A stretch of 64,000 nucleotides of DNA from Arthrobacter bambusae (GTDB lineage: Bacteria; Actinomycetota; Actinomycetes; Actinomycetales; Micrococcaceae): NCBI RefSeq assembly GCF_022606295.1, contig NZ_JAHHZS010000013.1, positions 1 to 64,000 of the forward strand, in the 5' to 3' direction. The number at the start of each line of letters is the position of its first letter. Position 1 is the first letter of the stretch. The notes beneath the pieces are model-generated. The model worked only from the letters and a program-made list of their open reading frames with translations, did not search any database and was not told where the DNA came from. This document shows, piece by piece, positions 46,084 through 55,228 of the stretch. The position numbers and the translations under genes were made by a program.

Positions 46084-47892
46084 ATGAAAACTCAGTTGGA
46101 ATTCGACACGGATGTGCTCATTGTCGGCACCGGCCCGACCGGAGCCACGGCGGCTCTGGCACTGGCCACCCAAGGGGTGCGCGTCCACATGCTTTCGCGG
46201 TGGAACTGGCTCGCCAATACTCCCCGCGCACACATCACGAACCAGCGGGCCGTGGAGGTACTGCGGGACCTGGGTGTGGAAGAAGAAGCCGCCAAGTACG
46301 CCGTTCCCTGGGGTGACATGGGCGATACCTTGTTCACCACCAGCCTTGCGGGACAGGAAATAGCCCGGCTCCGCACCTGGGGGACAGGGGACGAGCGGTA
46401 CGGGGATTACCTGAAGGCCAGCCCGTGCACGATGCTCGACGTTCCACAGCCGCTGATGGAACCGATCCTGCTCAAGAACGCCGGCGAACGCGGGGCGCAG
46501 GTCACCTTCAACACCGAGTACCTCTCCCACGTCCAGGACAGGGACGGCGTGACCGTGACGTTCCGGAACCACGTGACCGGTACGGACTACACGCTGCGGG
46601 CCCGGTACCTGATCGGCGCCGACGGTGCCCGCTCCCAGATTGCCGAAGACATCGGCCTGCCCTTCGAAGGTCAGCTTGCCCGCGCCGGCACGGCGTATGT
46701 CCTTTTTAAGGCGGACCTGAGCAAGTATGTCGCCCACCGCCCCAGCATCCTGCACTGGATCATGAACCCGGTCGCCGGCTTCGGCGAAATCGGCATGGGG
46801 CTGCTGCGGGCCGTGCGTCCGTGGGGCGAATGGATCGCCGGCTGGGGATTCAACATGGCCGACGGCGAACCCGACCTCTCCGAGGACACCGTACTGGCGA
46901 AAATCCGCACCCTCGTGGGCGACCCGGACCTTGAAGTTGATGTCCAGACGAAGTCCACCTGGTACGTGAACCAGCAGCACGCCAACCAGTTCTCCGTCGG
47001 ACGGGTCTTCTGCGGAGGAGACGCCGTGCACCGCCATCCGCCGAGCAGCGGCCTGGGTTCCAACACCTGCATGCAGGACGCCTTCAACCTCGCATGGAAA
47101 CTCGCCTACGTCATCAAGGGCTACGCGGGGGAAAGCCTGCTGGACTCCTATTCCCTCGAACGCGCGCCCGTCGGCCGGCAGATCGTCGCCCGCGCCAACC
47201 AGTCCCGCAAGGACTACGGCCCCCTGAACGAGACCTTCCGCGTCCCGGGCCAGGAACACAGCATCGAAGCAGGGCTGGCACGGCTGCACGCGCCGACCCC
47301 GGAAGGCGTCGAACTGCGCCAGAAACTGCAGGAAGCCCTGGAACTGAAGAACTACGAATTCAACGCCCACGGCGTGGAACTCAACCAGCGCTACGAATCC
47401 GCCGCCGTCATCCCCGACCCGACAGCGGGAGAGGAACAGTGGGCCAAAGACCCGCAGCTCTACGTCCAGCCGACCACCCGGCCGGGAGCGAAAATCCCGC
47501 ACGCCTGGCTTGTGGACCCCAACGGCAGCCGCACCTCCACCCTGGACGTCACCGGCCACGGCAAATTCAGCCTCGTCACCGGACTCGCCGGCAGGGCCTG
47601 GGAAGCCGCCGCCGCGGAGCTGAATGAACCCTTCCTGCGCACAGTCGTCATCGGCGAAAAGGGTGCAGAAGACCCCTACGGCGCCTGGCACAAGGTCCGC
47701 GGCATCCATGAGGCCGGCGCCCTGCTCGTCCGCCCCGACGGCTACATCGCCTGGCGCCAAAGCGCCCCCGTGTGGGATGTGGAGACAGCCCGCACCGAAC
47801 TCCGGACCGCACTGGACGCCATCCTTGGCCACACCCAACAGACCACCCCCGAAAACGTAGGAGAAACCCGTGAATTCACGCACGTACACTAG
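46084..47892 (+). CDS. FAD-dependent aromatic hydroxylase (TfdB/PheA-like)
   Basis: A 602-aa flavoprotein monooxygenase. The FAD site GTGPTG is at 15-20, GADGARS near 178 and GGDAVHRHPPSSGLGSN, with Asp313, closes the FAD site. A C-terminal thioredoxin-like domain of about 200 residues is present, as in phenol hydroxylases. The start ATG at 46084 has AGAAGG upstream; earlier in-frame starts lack homology. It should turn a phenolic substrate into a catechol using NAD(P)H and O2. It is the first gene of the ring-cleavage operon. The phenol substrate itself cannot be read from sequence. Confidence 0.85.
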   Translation: MKTQLEFDTDVLIVGTGPTGATAALALATQGVRVHMLSRWNWLANTPRAHITNQRAVEVLRDLGVEEEAAKYAVPWGDMGDTLFTTSLAGQEIARLRTWGTGDERYGDYLKASPCTMLDVPQPLMEPILLKNAGERGAQVTFNTEYLSHVQDRDGVTVTFRNHVTGTDYTLRARYLIGADGARSQIAEDIGLPFEGQLARAGTAYVLFKADLSKYVAHRPSILHWIMNPVAGFGEIGMGLLRAVRPWGEWIAGWGFNMADGEPDLSEDTVLAKIRTLVGDPDLEVDVQTKSTWYVNQQHANQFSVGRVFCGGDAVHRHPPSSGLGSNTCMQDAFNLAWKLAYVIKGYAGESLLDSYSLERAPVGRQIVARANQSRKDYGPLNETFRVPGQEHSIEAGLARLHAPTPEGVELRQKLQEALELKNYEFNAHGVELNQRYESAAVIPDPTAGEEQWAKDPQLYVQPTTRPGAKIPHAWLVDPNGSRTSTLDVTGHGKFSLVTGLAGRAWEAAAAELNEPFLRTVVIGEKGAEDPYGAWHKVRGIHEAGALLVRPDGYIAWRQSAPVWDVETARTELRTALDAILGHTQQTTPENVGETREFTHVH

Positions 47893-48784
47893 CGTCTGGT
47901 CCGACCTCAACCAGGTCGAATTCAGCCAGGGCTTCCTCCAGGCCGGCCCCTACCGCACCCGCTACCTGCACGCCGGCGACAGCTCCAAGCCCACCCTGCT
48001 GATGCTCCACGGCATCACCGGCCACGCCGAAGCCTACGTCCGCAACCTCAAAGCCCACGCCGAGCACTTCAACGTCTACGCCATCGACTTCATCGGCCAC
48101 GGCTACAGCAGCAAGCCCGAACACGCGCTGGAAATCCGGCACTACATTGACCAGGTCAACCACTTCCTGGACGCCATCGGTGTCGAAAAGGCCTACTTCA
48201 CCGGCGAGTCCCTCGGCGGTTGGGTCACGGCACGCTTCGCCATCGAGTACCCCGAACGGGTCGAACGCATCGTCCTGAACACCATGGGTGGCACGATGGC
48301 CAACCCAGTTGTGATGGAACGGCTCTACACACTCTCCATGGAAGCTGCGAAGGACCCGTCCTGGGAGCGCGTGAAGACGAGGCTCGAATGGCTCATGGCC
48401 GACCCCGCCATGGTGACCGATGACCTCATCCGCACCCGCCAGGCCATCTTCCAGCAGCCCGACTGGCTGCGCGCGTGCGAAGCCAACATGGCACTGCAGG
48501 ACCGGGAAACCCGCCGCAGGAACATGCTCACCGATGATGACCTGCGCTCTATCCAGGCGCCCGCCCTCGTCGTCTGGACCACCAAGGATCCCTCAGGCCC
48601 GGTCGATGAAGGCCGCCGCATCGCGGGCCTCATCCCCAACGGCCGCCTCGCCGTCATCGAAAACGCCGGCCACTGGCCCCAGTACGAACAACCCGAAATC
48701 TTCAACAAAATCCACCTGGACTTCCTGCTCAGCCTCGACGCCTGCACCGGCACGGAACTGACCCCCGAACACGCGAACGGCTAG
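47870..48784 (+). CDS. Meta-cleavage product hydrolase
   Basis: A 304-aa alpha/beta hydrolase of the MhpC/BphD type. The nucleophile Ser114 lies in GESLGG, an Asp in WTTKDPSGP near 240 and His268 in NAGHWPQYEQP. GHGYSSKPEHALEIRHY is the typical cap approach. It starts at GTG 47870 with TAGGAG upstream, overlapping the hydroxylase by 23 bases. It should hydrolyse the C-C bond of the ring-opened dienoate, releasing an acid and 2-hydroxypenta-2,4-dienoate. Confidence 0.87.
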   Translation: MNSRTYTSVWSDLNQVEFSQGFLQAGPYRTRYLHAGDSSKPTLLMLHGITGHAEAYVRNLKAHAEHFNVYAIDFIGHGYSSKPEHALEIRHYIDQVNHFLDAIGVEKAYFTGESLGGWVTARFAIEYPERVERIVLNTMGGTMANPVVMERLYTLSMEAAKDPSWERVKTRLEWLMADPAMVTDDLIRTRQAIFQQPDWLRACEANMALQDRETRRRNMLTDDDLRSIQAPALVVWTTKDPSGPVDEGRRIAGLIPNGRLAVIENAGHWPQYEQPEIFNKIHLDFLLSLDACTGTELTPEHANG

Positions 48785-48793
48785 GAGACCGCC

Positions 48794-49738
48794 ATGACTG
48801 TTGCACTGCTAGCCATGTCCCACAGCCCGCTGCTGGAACACGGGGATCCCGGGCCCGAAATCAAAGCCGAAGTCGAGGCCGCCTTCGAAGCCGCTCGCAG
48901 CTTCGTCCACGACTACGACCCGGACGTGGTCATCAACCTCGGACCCGACCACTACAACGGCTTCTTCTACCAACTCATGCCGCCATTCTGCATCGGCTAC
49001 GACGCCGTCAGCATCGGCGACTACGGAAGCCAGGCAGGACCGCTGAACGTCCCGAAAGACATCGCGGAAGGCCTCGCCCAGTTTGTGATCGACCGCGGCA
49101 TCGACATCGCCATCTCCCTGAAAATGGAAGTCGACCACGGCGCCGTCCAGCCCATGGAGCTCATGTACGGGGACATCACAGCCAAGCCCATCGTGCCGGT
49201 CTTCATCAACTCCGTCGCCCCGCCCTTCACCCCGCTCAAACGCGTCCGCCTCCTCGGCGAAGCCATCGGCGAATACCTGAAGACACTGGACCGGAAGGTC
49301 CTGCTGATCGCCTCCGGAGGCCTCTCCCACGATCCTCCGGTGCCCCGGCTGGCAACCGCCACCGAAGCGCAACGCAGGATGCTGCTCGGCGCCGACGGCC
49401 ATCAAACGGCCGAAGCGCGTGCCGCCCGGCAACAGCGGGTCTACGACACCGCCGACGCCTTCGCCCGCGGCGAAGCGGACATCCAGGACCTCGCCCCCGA
49501 ATGGGACCACCAACTGATGAAGATCCTCGCCTCCGGCGACCTGTCACCCATCGACGCCTGGACGCCCCAGGAAATGACCGAAACCGCCGGGAACTCCTCC
49601 CACGAAGTCCGCTCCTGGATCGCCGCCTACGCAGCACTCGGCGCCATCGGACCCTACACCGTCCAGTACAGCTACTACCGCCCGATCCGTGAATACATCG
49701 CCGGCTTCGGCGTCACCACCGCAACCCTCAACAACTAA
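48794..49738 (+). CDS. mhpB: Class III extradiol ring-cleavage dioxygenase (MhpB-like)
   Basis: A 314-aa LigB-superfamily dioxygenase. His10 in LLAMSHSPLL, GPDHYNGFFYQLMPPF, KMEVDHGAVQPMELMYG and ASGGLSHDPPVPR hold the Fe(II) ligand and acid-base His residues of the MhpB family. Closest in type to 3-carboxyethylcatechol 2,3-dioxygenase, which opens the ring of 3-(2,3-dihydroxyphenyl)propionate. TAGGAGA precedes the start. The substrate is presumably a 3-substituted catechol made by the upstream hydroxylase. Confidence 0.9.
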   Translation: MTVALLAMSHSPLLEHGDPGPEIKAEVEAAFEAARSFVHDYDPDVVINLGPDHYNGFFYQLMPPFCIGYDAVSIGDYGSQAGPLNVPKDIAEGLAQFVIDRGIDIAISLKMEVDHGAVQPMELMYGDITAKPIVPVFINSVAPPFTPLKRVRLLGEAIGEYLKTLDRKVLLIASGGLSHDPPVPRLATATEAQRRMLLGADGHQTAEARAARQQRVYDTADAFARGEADIQDLAPEWDHQLMKILASGDLSPIDAWTPQEMTETAGNSSHEVRSWIAAYAALGAIGPYTVQYSYYRPIREYIAGFGVTTATLNN

Positions 49739-49755
49739 CCAACCCGCCACACGAT

Positions 49756-49776
49756 CTAGACGTCTAGCATGCTAGA
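49756..49776. promoter_or_regulatory. Candidate GntR operator inside the pathway
   Basis: TCTAGCATGCTAGA (49763-49776) is a perfect 14-bp palindrome overlapped on its left by CTAGACGTCTAG (49756-49767). It lies between the dioxygenase and the hydratase, so the operon probably has a second regulated promoter here. Confidence 0.6.
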
Positions 49777-49834
49777 CCGTGTGATGTCCCTTTTCTCGCC
49801 GCAGCCTACGGGCTGCACGACAGAGAGCAACCTC

Positions 49835-50671
49835 ATGACACACCAACCCACTCCCGCCAAGGACGGCGGAGCGGTTACGGCGCGCACGTCGCCGGCGAGC
49901 CTCAGGAGCGTCGCCAACACCCTTCTCGGCGCCCTGAAGACAGCACGCCCCTGCAAGCCCGTGCGTGATCTCCTCGACGGTGATCTGGACTCGGCTTACG
50001 AGGTTCAGGAACTGATGATCCAGAGCCGGACCAGCCTCGGGAACCGCCGTATTGGACGCAAAGTCGGACTGACCGCCCCGGCCGTCCAGCGCCAGCTCGG
50101 CGTTGACCAGCCCGACTTCGGCGTCCTGCTCTCGGACATGCAGTTGGGGGAGGACGAACAGATCCCGTACGACAGACTCATCGCTCCGCGCATCGAAGCG
50201 GAAATCGCCTTCATCATGGGTCGCGACGTCGACGCCACCGACCGAGACTCGGTCCTGTCGGCCGTGGACTACGTCGCACCGGCCCTTGAAATCGTGGACA
50301 GCCGCATCGCCGGATGGGACATCGGCATCGTCGACACGGTGGCCGACAACGCCTCCAGCGCCTACTTCGTCCTCGGCCAAGGCAAGGCGACACTTAACGG
50401 CTACGTCCCGGCCGGGGCGGAAATGATCATGACCATCAACGGTCAACAGGGCTCGATGGGGACCGGGGCGGACTGCCTCGGGGATCCCGTCAACGCCCTG
50501 CTCTGGGTCGCGGAAACCGCCGCCGCGTTGGGCCGGCCCCTCCGGGCCGGGGAGATCGTTCTCTCCGGCGCCCTCGGCCCCATGGCCCCCCTCAACGCCG
50601 GCGACATCGTCGAAGCCCGCATCGGCGGGCTGGGCACCGTCACCGCATCAGTCACTAAGGAGCTCTCATGA
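49835..50671 (+). CDS. mhpD: 2-keto-4-pentenoate hydratase (MhpD-like)
   Basis: A 278-aa hydratase of the fumarylacetoacetase-like superfamily. It has [20 protein letters not shown], then DFGVLLSDM and [11 protein letters not shown], the typical metal-binding acidic cluster, and [12 protein letters not shown]. The ATG at 49835 follows an AGAGAG stretch; a frame start at 49769 overlaps the operator and is unlikely. It hydrates 2-hydroxypenta-2,4-dienoate to 4-hydroxy-2-oxovalerate. It overlaps the next gene by ATGA. Confidence 0.88.
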   Translation: MTHQPTPAKDGGAVTARTSPASLRSVANTLLGALKTARPCKPVRDLLDGDLDSAYEVQELMIQSRTSLGNRRIGRKVGLTAPAVQRQLGVDQPDFGVLLSDMQLGEDEQIPYDRLIAPRIEAEIAFIMGRDVDATDRDSVLSAVDYVAPALEIVDSRIAGWDIGIVDTVADNASSAYFVLGQGKATLNGYVPAGAEMIMTINGQQGSMGTGADCLGDPVNALLWVAETAAALGRPLRAGEIVLSGALGPMAPLNAGDIVEARIGGLGTVTASVTKELS

Positions 50672-51612
50672 GCGCAAAAGCAGCCATCATCGGCTCAGGA
50701 AACATCGGCACCGACCTCATGTTCAAGATCTTGCGGCTGACCGACAAGCTGGAGATGGGCGTCATGGTCGGTATCGATCCCGCCTCCGACGGTCTGGCCC
50801 GGGCATCCCGGCTCGGCATCGCCACCACAGCCGAAGGAGTCGAAGGCCTCATCGCCATGCCGGAATTCGAGGATATCGAGGTCATCTTCGACGCCACCTC
50901 AGCCGGGGCCCACCGGCACAACGCCGCCGGACTGGCTCCTTTCGGGAAGAAGCTGGTAGACCTCACACCGGCCGCCATCGGACCCTACGTCGTGCCCTCC
51001 GTAAACCTCGAACAGCACCTGGACGCCGGCAACGTCAACATGGTCACCTGCGGCGGACAGGCCACCATCCCGGTCATCGCCGCCATCAACAGCGAAACAC
51101 CGGTTCACTACGGCGAAATCGTCGCCTCCATCTCCTCCAAGTCCGCCGGACCCGGGACACGCGCCAACATCGACGAATTCACCGAGACCACCTCCGATGC
51201 CATCGTCACCGTCGGGGGAGCGGCCAGGGGCAAGGCCATCATCGTGCTCAACCCGGCAGAACCGCCCATGATCATGCGCGACACCGTCCTGTGCCTGGTG
51301 GACCGGCTCACCGACGCCGAACAGGACCGCGTCGCCGCCGCCGTCCGGGACCGGGTCACCGAAGTCGCCGGCTACGTCCCCGGTTACCGGCTCAAGCAGG
51401 CCGTGCAGTTCCAAAACGAAGGTGCCGAAGTCAGCGGACTCATTCCCGAAGGCCGTGGAACAGGAGAATACACGAGGGTCAGCGTCTTCCTCGAAGTCGA
51501 AGGCGCCGCACACTACCTCCCGGAATACGCCGGAAACCTGGACATCATGACCTCCGCCGCGCTCCGCGTCGCCGAACGGCTGGTCACCACCAAAGAGGAA
51601 GTAGCATCATGA
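50668..51612 (+). CDS. mhpF: Acylating acetaldehyde dehydrogenase
   Basis: A 314-aa enzyme with GSGNIGTD (NAD-binding) at 9-16 and the catalytic Cys128 in [10 protein letters not shown]. The [20 protein letters not shown] stretch is typical of MhpF/BphJ/DmpF. It converts acetaldehyde plus CoA to acetyl-CoA and should channel acetaldehyde from the aldolase encoded just downstream, in a known bifunctional complex. Overlaps with both neighbours by ATGA. Confidence 0.93.
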   Translation: MSAKAAIIGSGNIGTDLMFKILRLTDKLEMGVMVGIDPASDGLARASRLGIATTAEGVEGLIAMPEFEDIEVIFDATSAGAHRHNAAGLAPFGKKLVDLTPAAIGPYVVPSVNLEQHLDAGNVNMVTCGGQATIPVIAAINSETPVHYGEIVASISSKSAGPGTRANIDEFTETTSDAIVTVGGAARGKAIIVLNPAEPPMIMRDTVLCLVDRLTDAEQDRVAAAVRDRVTEVAGYVPGYRLKQAVQFQNEGAEVSGLIPEGRGTGEYTRVSVFLEVEGAAHYLPEYAGNLDIMTSAALRVAERLVTTKEEVAS

Positions 51613-52658
51613 GCCAGACCCCCACCCGCGTCTTCATCCAGGACGTCACCCTGCGCGACGGCATGCATGCCGTCCGCCACCGCCTCAGCCCCGAGAACGT
51701 CGCCAGGATCGCCGCGGCACTGGACGCCGCCGGCGTCGACGCCATCGAAGTAGCCCACGGCGACGGCCTCGCCGGCAGCAGCCTCACCTATGGCCCCGGA
51801 AGCCACACCGACTGGGAATGGATCGAAGCTGCCGCCTCGGTCGTCAAGAACGCCCGGCTCACCGCGCTGCTGCTGCCCGGCATCGGCACCCTGAAAGAAC
51901 TCCGCCAGGCCTACGACCTCGGCGTGCGCTCCGTCCGGGTCGCCACCCACTGCACCGAAGCGGACGTCTCGGCCCAGCACATCGCCTACGCCCGCGAACT
52001 GGGCATGGACGTCTCCGGATTTCTCATGATGTCCCACATGTCCGAGCCGGAAAAGCTCGCCGCCCAGGCCAAGCTCATGGAATCCTACGGCGCCCACTGC
52101 GTCTACGTCACCGACTCCGGCGGCGGCCTGACCATGGACGGAGTCCGCCAGCGGGTCCGTGCCTACCGCGACGTGTTGAAGGCGGAAACCGAAATCGGCA
52201 TCCACGCCCACCAGAACCTCTCCCTGGCCGTCGCCAACTCCGTCGTCGCCGTCGAAGAAGGCGCCTACCGCGTGGACGCCTCTCTCGCCGGCCACGGCGC
52301 AGGAGCCGGCAACACCCCGGTCGAACCCTTCGTCGCCGTCGCCACCCTGCACGGCTGGGAACACAATGCAGACCTCTTCGCCCTGCAAGACGCAGCCGAA
52401 GATCTCGTACGGCCCCTGCACGACCGGCCCGTCCAGGTCGACCGCGAAACCCTCACCCTCGGCTACGCCGGCGTGTACTCCAGCTTCCTGCGCCACGCAG
52501 AACGCGCCTCGGCCCGCTATGGCCTGGACACCCGGGACATCCTCGTCGAGGTCGGCCGCCGCCAGCTCGTCGGCGGCCAGGAAGACATGATCACCGACGT
52601 CGCCCTGGACCTGCAGCACGCCGCCAAAAAGCACCCCCAACCCCTCCCCGTCCGCTAA
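51609..52658 (+). CDS. mhpE: 4-hydroxy-2-oxovalerate aldolase
   Basis: A 349-aa aldolase of the DmpG/MhpE family (HMGL-like TIM barrel). [13 protein letters not shown] near 12-24 has the Mn-binding Asp and base, and [13 protein letters not shown] supplies His metal ligands. It splits 4-hydroxy-2-oxovalerate into pyruvate and acetaldehyde. It overlaps the dehydrogenase gene by ATGA, as expected for the partner enzyme. It lies before the transporter gene. Confidence 0.93.
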   Translation: MSQTPTRVFIQDVTLRDGMHAVRHRLSPENVARIAAALDAAGVDAIEVAHGDGLAGSSLTYGPGSHTDWEWIEAAASVVKNARLTALLLPGIGTLKELRQAYDLGVRSVRVATHCTEADVSAQHIAYARELGMDVSGFLMMSHMSEPEKLAAQAKLMESYGAHCVYVTDSGGGLTMDGVRQRVRAYRDVLKAETEIGIHAHQNLSLAVANSVVAVEEGAYRVDASLAGHGAGAGNTPVEPFVAVATLHGWEHNADLFALQDAAEDLVRPLHDRPVQVDRETLTLGYAGVYSSFLRHAERASARYGLDTRDILVEVGRRQLVGGQEDMITDVALDLQHAAKKHPQPLPVR

Positions 52659-52683
52659 CACCACCTCTTCCAAGGAACCCCAA

Positions 52684-54042
52684 ATGTCAACGAAGACATC
52701 CCCGGCCGACAGCCATACCGGCCCCATGAAGGTGGCCATGGCCAGCCTCATCGGCACGACCGTCGAGTACTACGACTTCTTCATCTACGGGACAGCGGCC
52801 GCACTGGTCTTCCCCAAACTGTTCTTCCCGGAAGCGAGCCCGCTCATGGGCACGCTGCTGTCCTTTGCCACCTTCGGTGTCGGGTTCCTGGCCCGCCCTC
52901 TCGGGGGGATCGTGTTCGGGCACTTCGGTGACCGGGTCGGGCGGAAGACGATGCTCATCATCTCCCTGGTCGGCATGGGCGCCGCCACGTTCCTGATGGG
53001 ACTCCTGCCGGGGTATGCCCAGATCGGCATCGCCGCCCCCATCCTGCTGACCGTGCTGCGCATCATTCAGGGCTTCATGGTCGGCGGCGAATGGGGCGGC
53101 GCCACACTCATGGCCGTCGAACACGCACCTAAAGGCAAGAAGGGCTTCTTTGGTGCCTTCCCGCAGATGGGCGCCCCCGCCGGAACCAGCCTTGCCACCG
53201 TCGCCTTCCTCGGAGCAACCCAGCTGCCCGGGGACCAGTTCATCACCTGGGGCTGGCGATTGCCCTTCCTCGTCAGCGCCGTCCTGGTCATCGTCGGCCT
53301 GATCATCCGGCTCACCATCGCCGAAAGCCCCGCCTTCACCGCCGCCCGCGAAAAGCAGGAACTCGTCAAGCTCCCCATCAAGGAAGCCTTCCGCAGCCAC
53401 CCCAAGGAAATCTTCCTCGTTGCCGGCACGTACCTCAGTCAGGGCGTCTTCGCCTACATCACCATGTCCTACCTGGTGAACTACTCCACCGCGGTAGCTC
53501 AGATCGACCGCACCAGCGTCCTGCTCGGGGTCTTCCTAGCCGGACTCGTCGCCGTCGTCCTCTACCCGGTCTTCGGCTCCCTGTCGGACAAGTACGGCCG
53601 CAAGACGATGTACCTCATCGGGGCAGTGGCCATGGGCGTGCTCATCGGGCCCGCGTTCATGCTGATCAACACCGGCGTGGCGGCGAACTTCGTCCTGGCG
53701 GTGGTGCTGATCTTCGGCGTGGCGATGGCACCGGCCGCCGGCGTCACCGGGTCGCTGTTCTCCATGGTCTTCTCCCGCGAAGTCCGCTACACCGGAGCAT
53801 CAGTCGGATACACCATCTCCCAGATCTGCGGATCCGCGTTCGCCCCCACGATCGCCACCGCGCTGTTCGCCGCAACCAAGAGCAGCGACTCCATCGTCGT
53901 CTACCTCCTGATCGTCTCGGCCATCTCCATCATCTCCGTTGCGCTCCTCCCTGGAGGCTGGGGACGCAAGGAAGCAGCACGCCAAAACGGAGAGGGGCAG
54001 GAAACCCAACCCACCCCGCATCCCAGCACCGCTGACGCCTGA
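52684..54042 (+). CDS. MFS transporter, metabolite:H+ symporter family
   Basis: A 452-aa protein with 12 expected helices. GTTVEYYDFFIYGTAAALVF in helix 1 and GHFGDRVGRKTML, the motif A loop, are marks of the MHS family, which imports shikimate, alpha-ketoglutarate and aromatic acids. AAGGAA precedes the start. It closes the ring-cleavage operon. It likely imports the pathway's aromatic acid, so the substrate is probably anionic, such as a hydroxyphenyl-alkanoate. Confidence 0.87.
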   Translation: MSTKTSPADSHTGPMKVAMASLIGTTVEYYDFFIYGTAAALVFPKLFFPEASPLMGTLLSFATFGVGFLARPLGGIVFGHFGDRVGRKTMLIISLVGMGAATFLMGLLPGYAQIGIAAPILLTVLRIIQGFMVGGEWGGATLMAVEHAPKGKKGFFGAFPQMGAPAGTSLATVAFLGATQLPGDQFITWGWRLPFLVSAVLVIVGLIIRLTIAESPAFTAAREKQELVKLPIKEAFRSHPKEIFLVAGTYLSQGVFAYITMSYLVNYSTAVAQIDRTSVLLGVFLAGLVAVVLYPVFGSLSDKYGRKTMYLIGAVAMGVLIGPAFMLINTGVAANFVLAVVLIFGVAMAPAAGVTGSLFSMVFSREVRYTGASVGYTISQICGSAFAPTIATALFAATKSSDSIVVYLLIVSAISIISVALLPGGWGRKEAARQNGEGQETQPTPHPSTADA

Positions 54043-54106
54043 TCCGGCCATAGGGCGGGCGGCCGGTATGGCAACTAACCGTCCGCCCTAACCGGAAAAC
54101 GACGAA

Positions 54107-54487
54107 ATGGACAAGACGAGCGCAGCGACCACCAACGATTTGGACAAGGCCGCCACCAATCGACAGAAAGGGCCGGCCCCCATGCAAGGGAATTCCCGGT
54201 ACTACGAGCCCGCGAACGAACCCGGTGGTCTGGAAGCTGCCGGAATCCACCGCCCGTATCCCTTCATGGAATGGAGCATGCTGGTCGGCGCCGTCGTCGA
54301 TGTCAGGCGCGAAGGCATGTTCGTCAGGACAGGCTTCGTGGAAGACGCCACCCCGTCCGGCGACACGGCATGGATAGCGGCGGACGGGCTCGACCGCCGG
54401 ATCATGATCGAAAAGTCCGCAGGCTACGGCCTCTGGATCACAGCCGAGCAACTCCAGCTCCGGAGAGTCCGCCCCCCAATCCGCTGA
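54107..54487 (+). CDS. Hypothetical small protein after the transporter
   Basis: A 126-aa protein, not recognised. The first 40 residues look disordered. The core (about 45-120) has alternating strands (LVGAVVDVRREGMFVRTGFV, then DRRIMIEKSAGYGLWI) and could be a small beta-barrel domain. A start at 54182 would give a compact protein. It lies 64 bases after the transporter gene and may belong to the same transcript. Confidence 0.5.
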   Translation: MDKTSAATTNDLDKAATNRQKGPAPMQGNSRYYEPANEPGGLEAAGIHRPYPFMEWSMLVGAVVDVRREGMFVRTGFVEDATPSGDTAWIAADGLDRRIMIEKSAGYGLWITAEQLQLRRVRPPIR

Positions 54488-54576
54488 ATAGAGACCGGCT
54501 GTGGGAAGAGGCGCCGGCAGCAACGCCAAGAGAACCGCACTGCACGTCGCCAGATCAGCTACATAAAGGAGAGAAC

Positions 54577-54753
54577 GTGATCACCGTCCCCACCGAACCT
54601 AAGCTGGACAACTCCAACGACGGAAACGGCAGCACGCATGCAAGCGGCAGCCCGCGGAGCGCCGAAGACTTTCCCCAAGGCCAAATCACCTCATCAGCCT
54701 GGGAAGGCTGGTGGCACCAGACTGCCCCCCGAAGACTGAAGAATGACCTCTAA
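54577..54753 (+). CDS. Short hypothetical protein with strong ribosome site
   Basis: A 58-aa frame that starts at GTG with AAAGGAGAG six bases upstream. The sequence is polar and probably disordered, rich in Ser/Asn/Gly, ending SSAWEGWWHQTAPRRLKNDL. No family is recognised. The good ribosome site is the main support. It ends island 3; the next 315 bases, to the junction, hold nothing I can support. Confidence 0.5.
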   Translation: MITVPTEPKLDNSNDGNGSTHASGSPRSAEDFPQGQITSSAWEGWWHQTAPRRLKNDL

Positions 54754-55068
54754 GCTAGCTCAAAGACCGTGCCCGCAGAAGCCGGCACCTCGAAAGTTTG
54801 GCGGCACTCCCCACGGCGGCCCACGGAGTTATCCAGGTGGATGCGGGCCCGGTGAAGCTGAGAAATCATGAATTAGGCAAGGAGCAAAGTAGACGGACGC
54901 GACTGGAACGCGACTGAATTCAGCAGGTTTGATGCCGCCTGACGCCAGGCAAGAAGGATCGGCTCGGTCTGCCTGGGCTGCGGCGGTCCGATCGCCGTCC
55001 GGAAATCGGCCAGCCACTTTCGCCGCTAGACATCAACTGGTCTGTGCGGTCCTGACTGTGCAAGAAGG

Positions 55069-55228
55069 GTGTGCACAATGTGCACACTCCTGCCTTGGGA
55101 CTCGTCCGTACCGGGGCTGGACTGGCCCGTACTCGGCATGTTTCCAAGACTTCCCAGTGTTTCCGGGGCTTGGAAGCCGGTTCGAGTCCCACCTTGGGCA
55201 CAGCATGACCTCTCGTCAGAGGGGTTTT
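55069..55228 (+). repeat. Junction repeat copy 4 (att-like, tRNA-Leu 3' fragment)
   Basis: Perfect palindrome GTGTGCACAATGTGCACAC (55069-55087). Direct repeats GGACTCGTCCGTAC (55098) and GGACTGGCCCGTAC (55119) lie 21 bp apart. The tRNA-Leu 3' fragment at 55179-55201 has one change (CCTTGGGCAC). The terminator hairpin CCTCT/AGAGG with a T-tract ends near 55228. It closes the catabolic island on the right. Confidence 0.82.

Noticed and set aside
46072-47910. Minus-strand frame of more than 600 codons opposite the FAD hydroxylase
   Set aside because: Composition is a mirror of the real gene and it has no domain.
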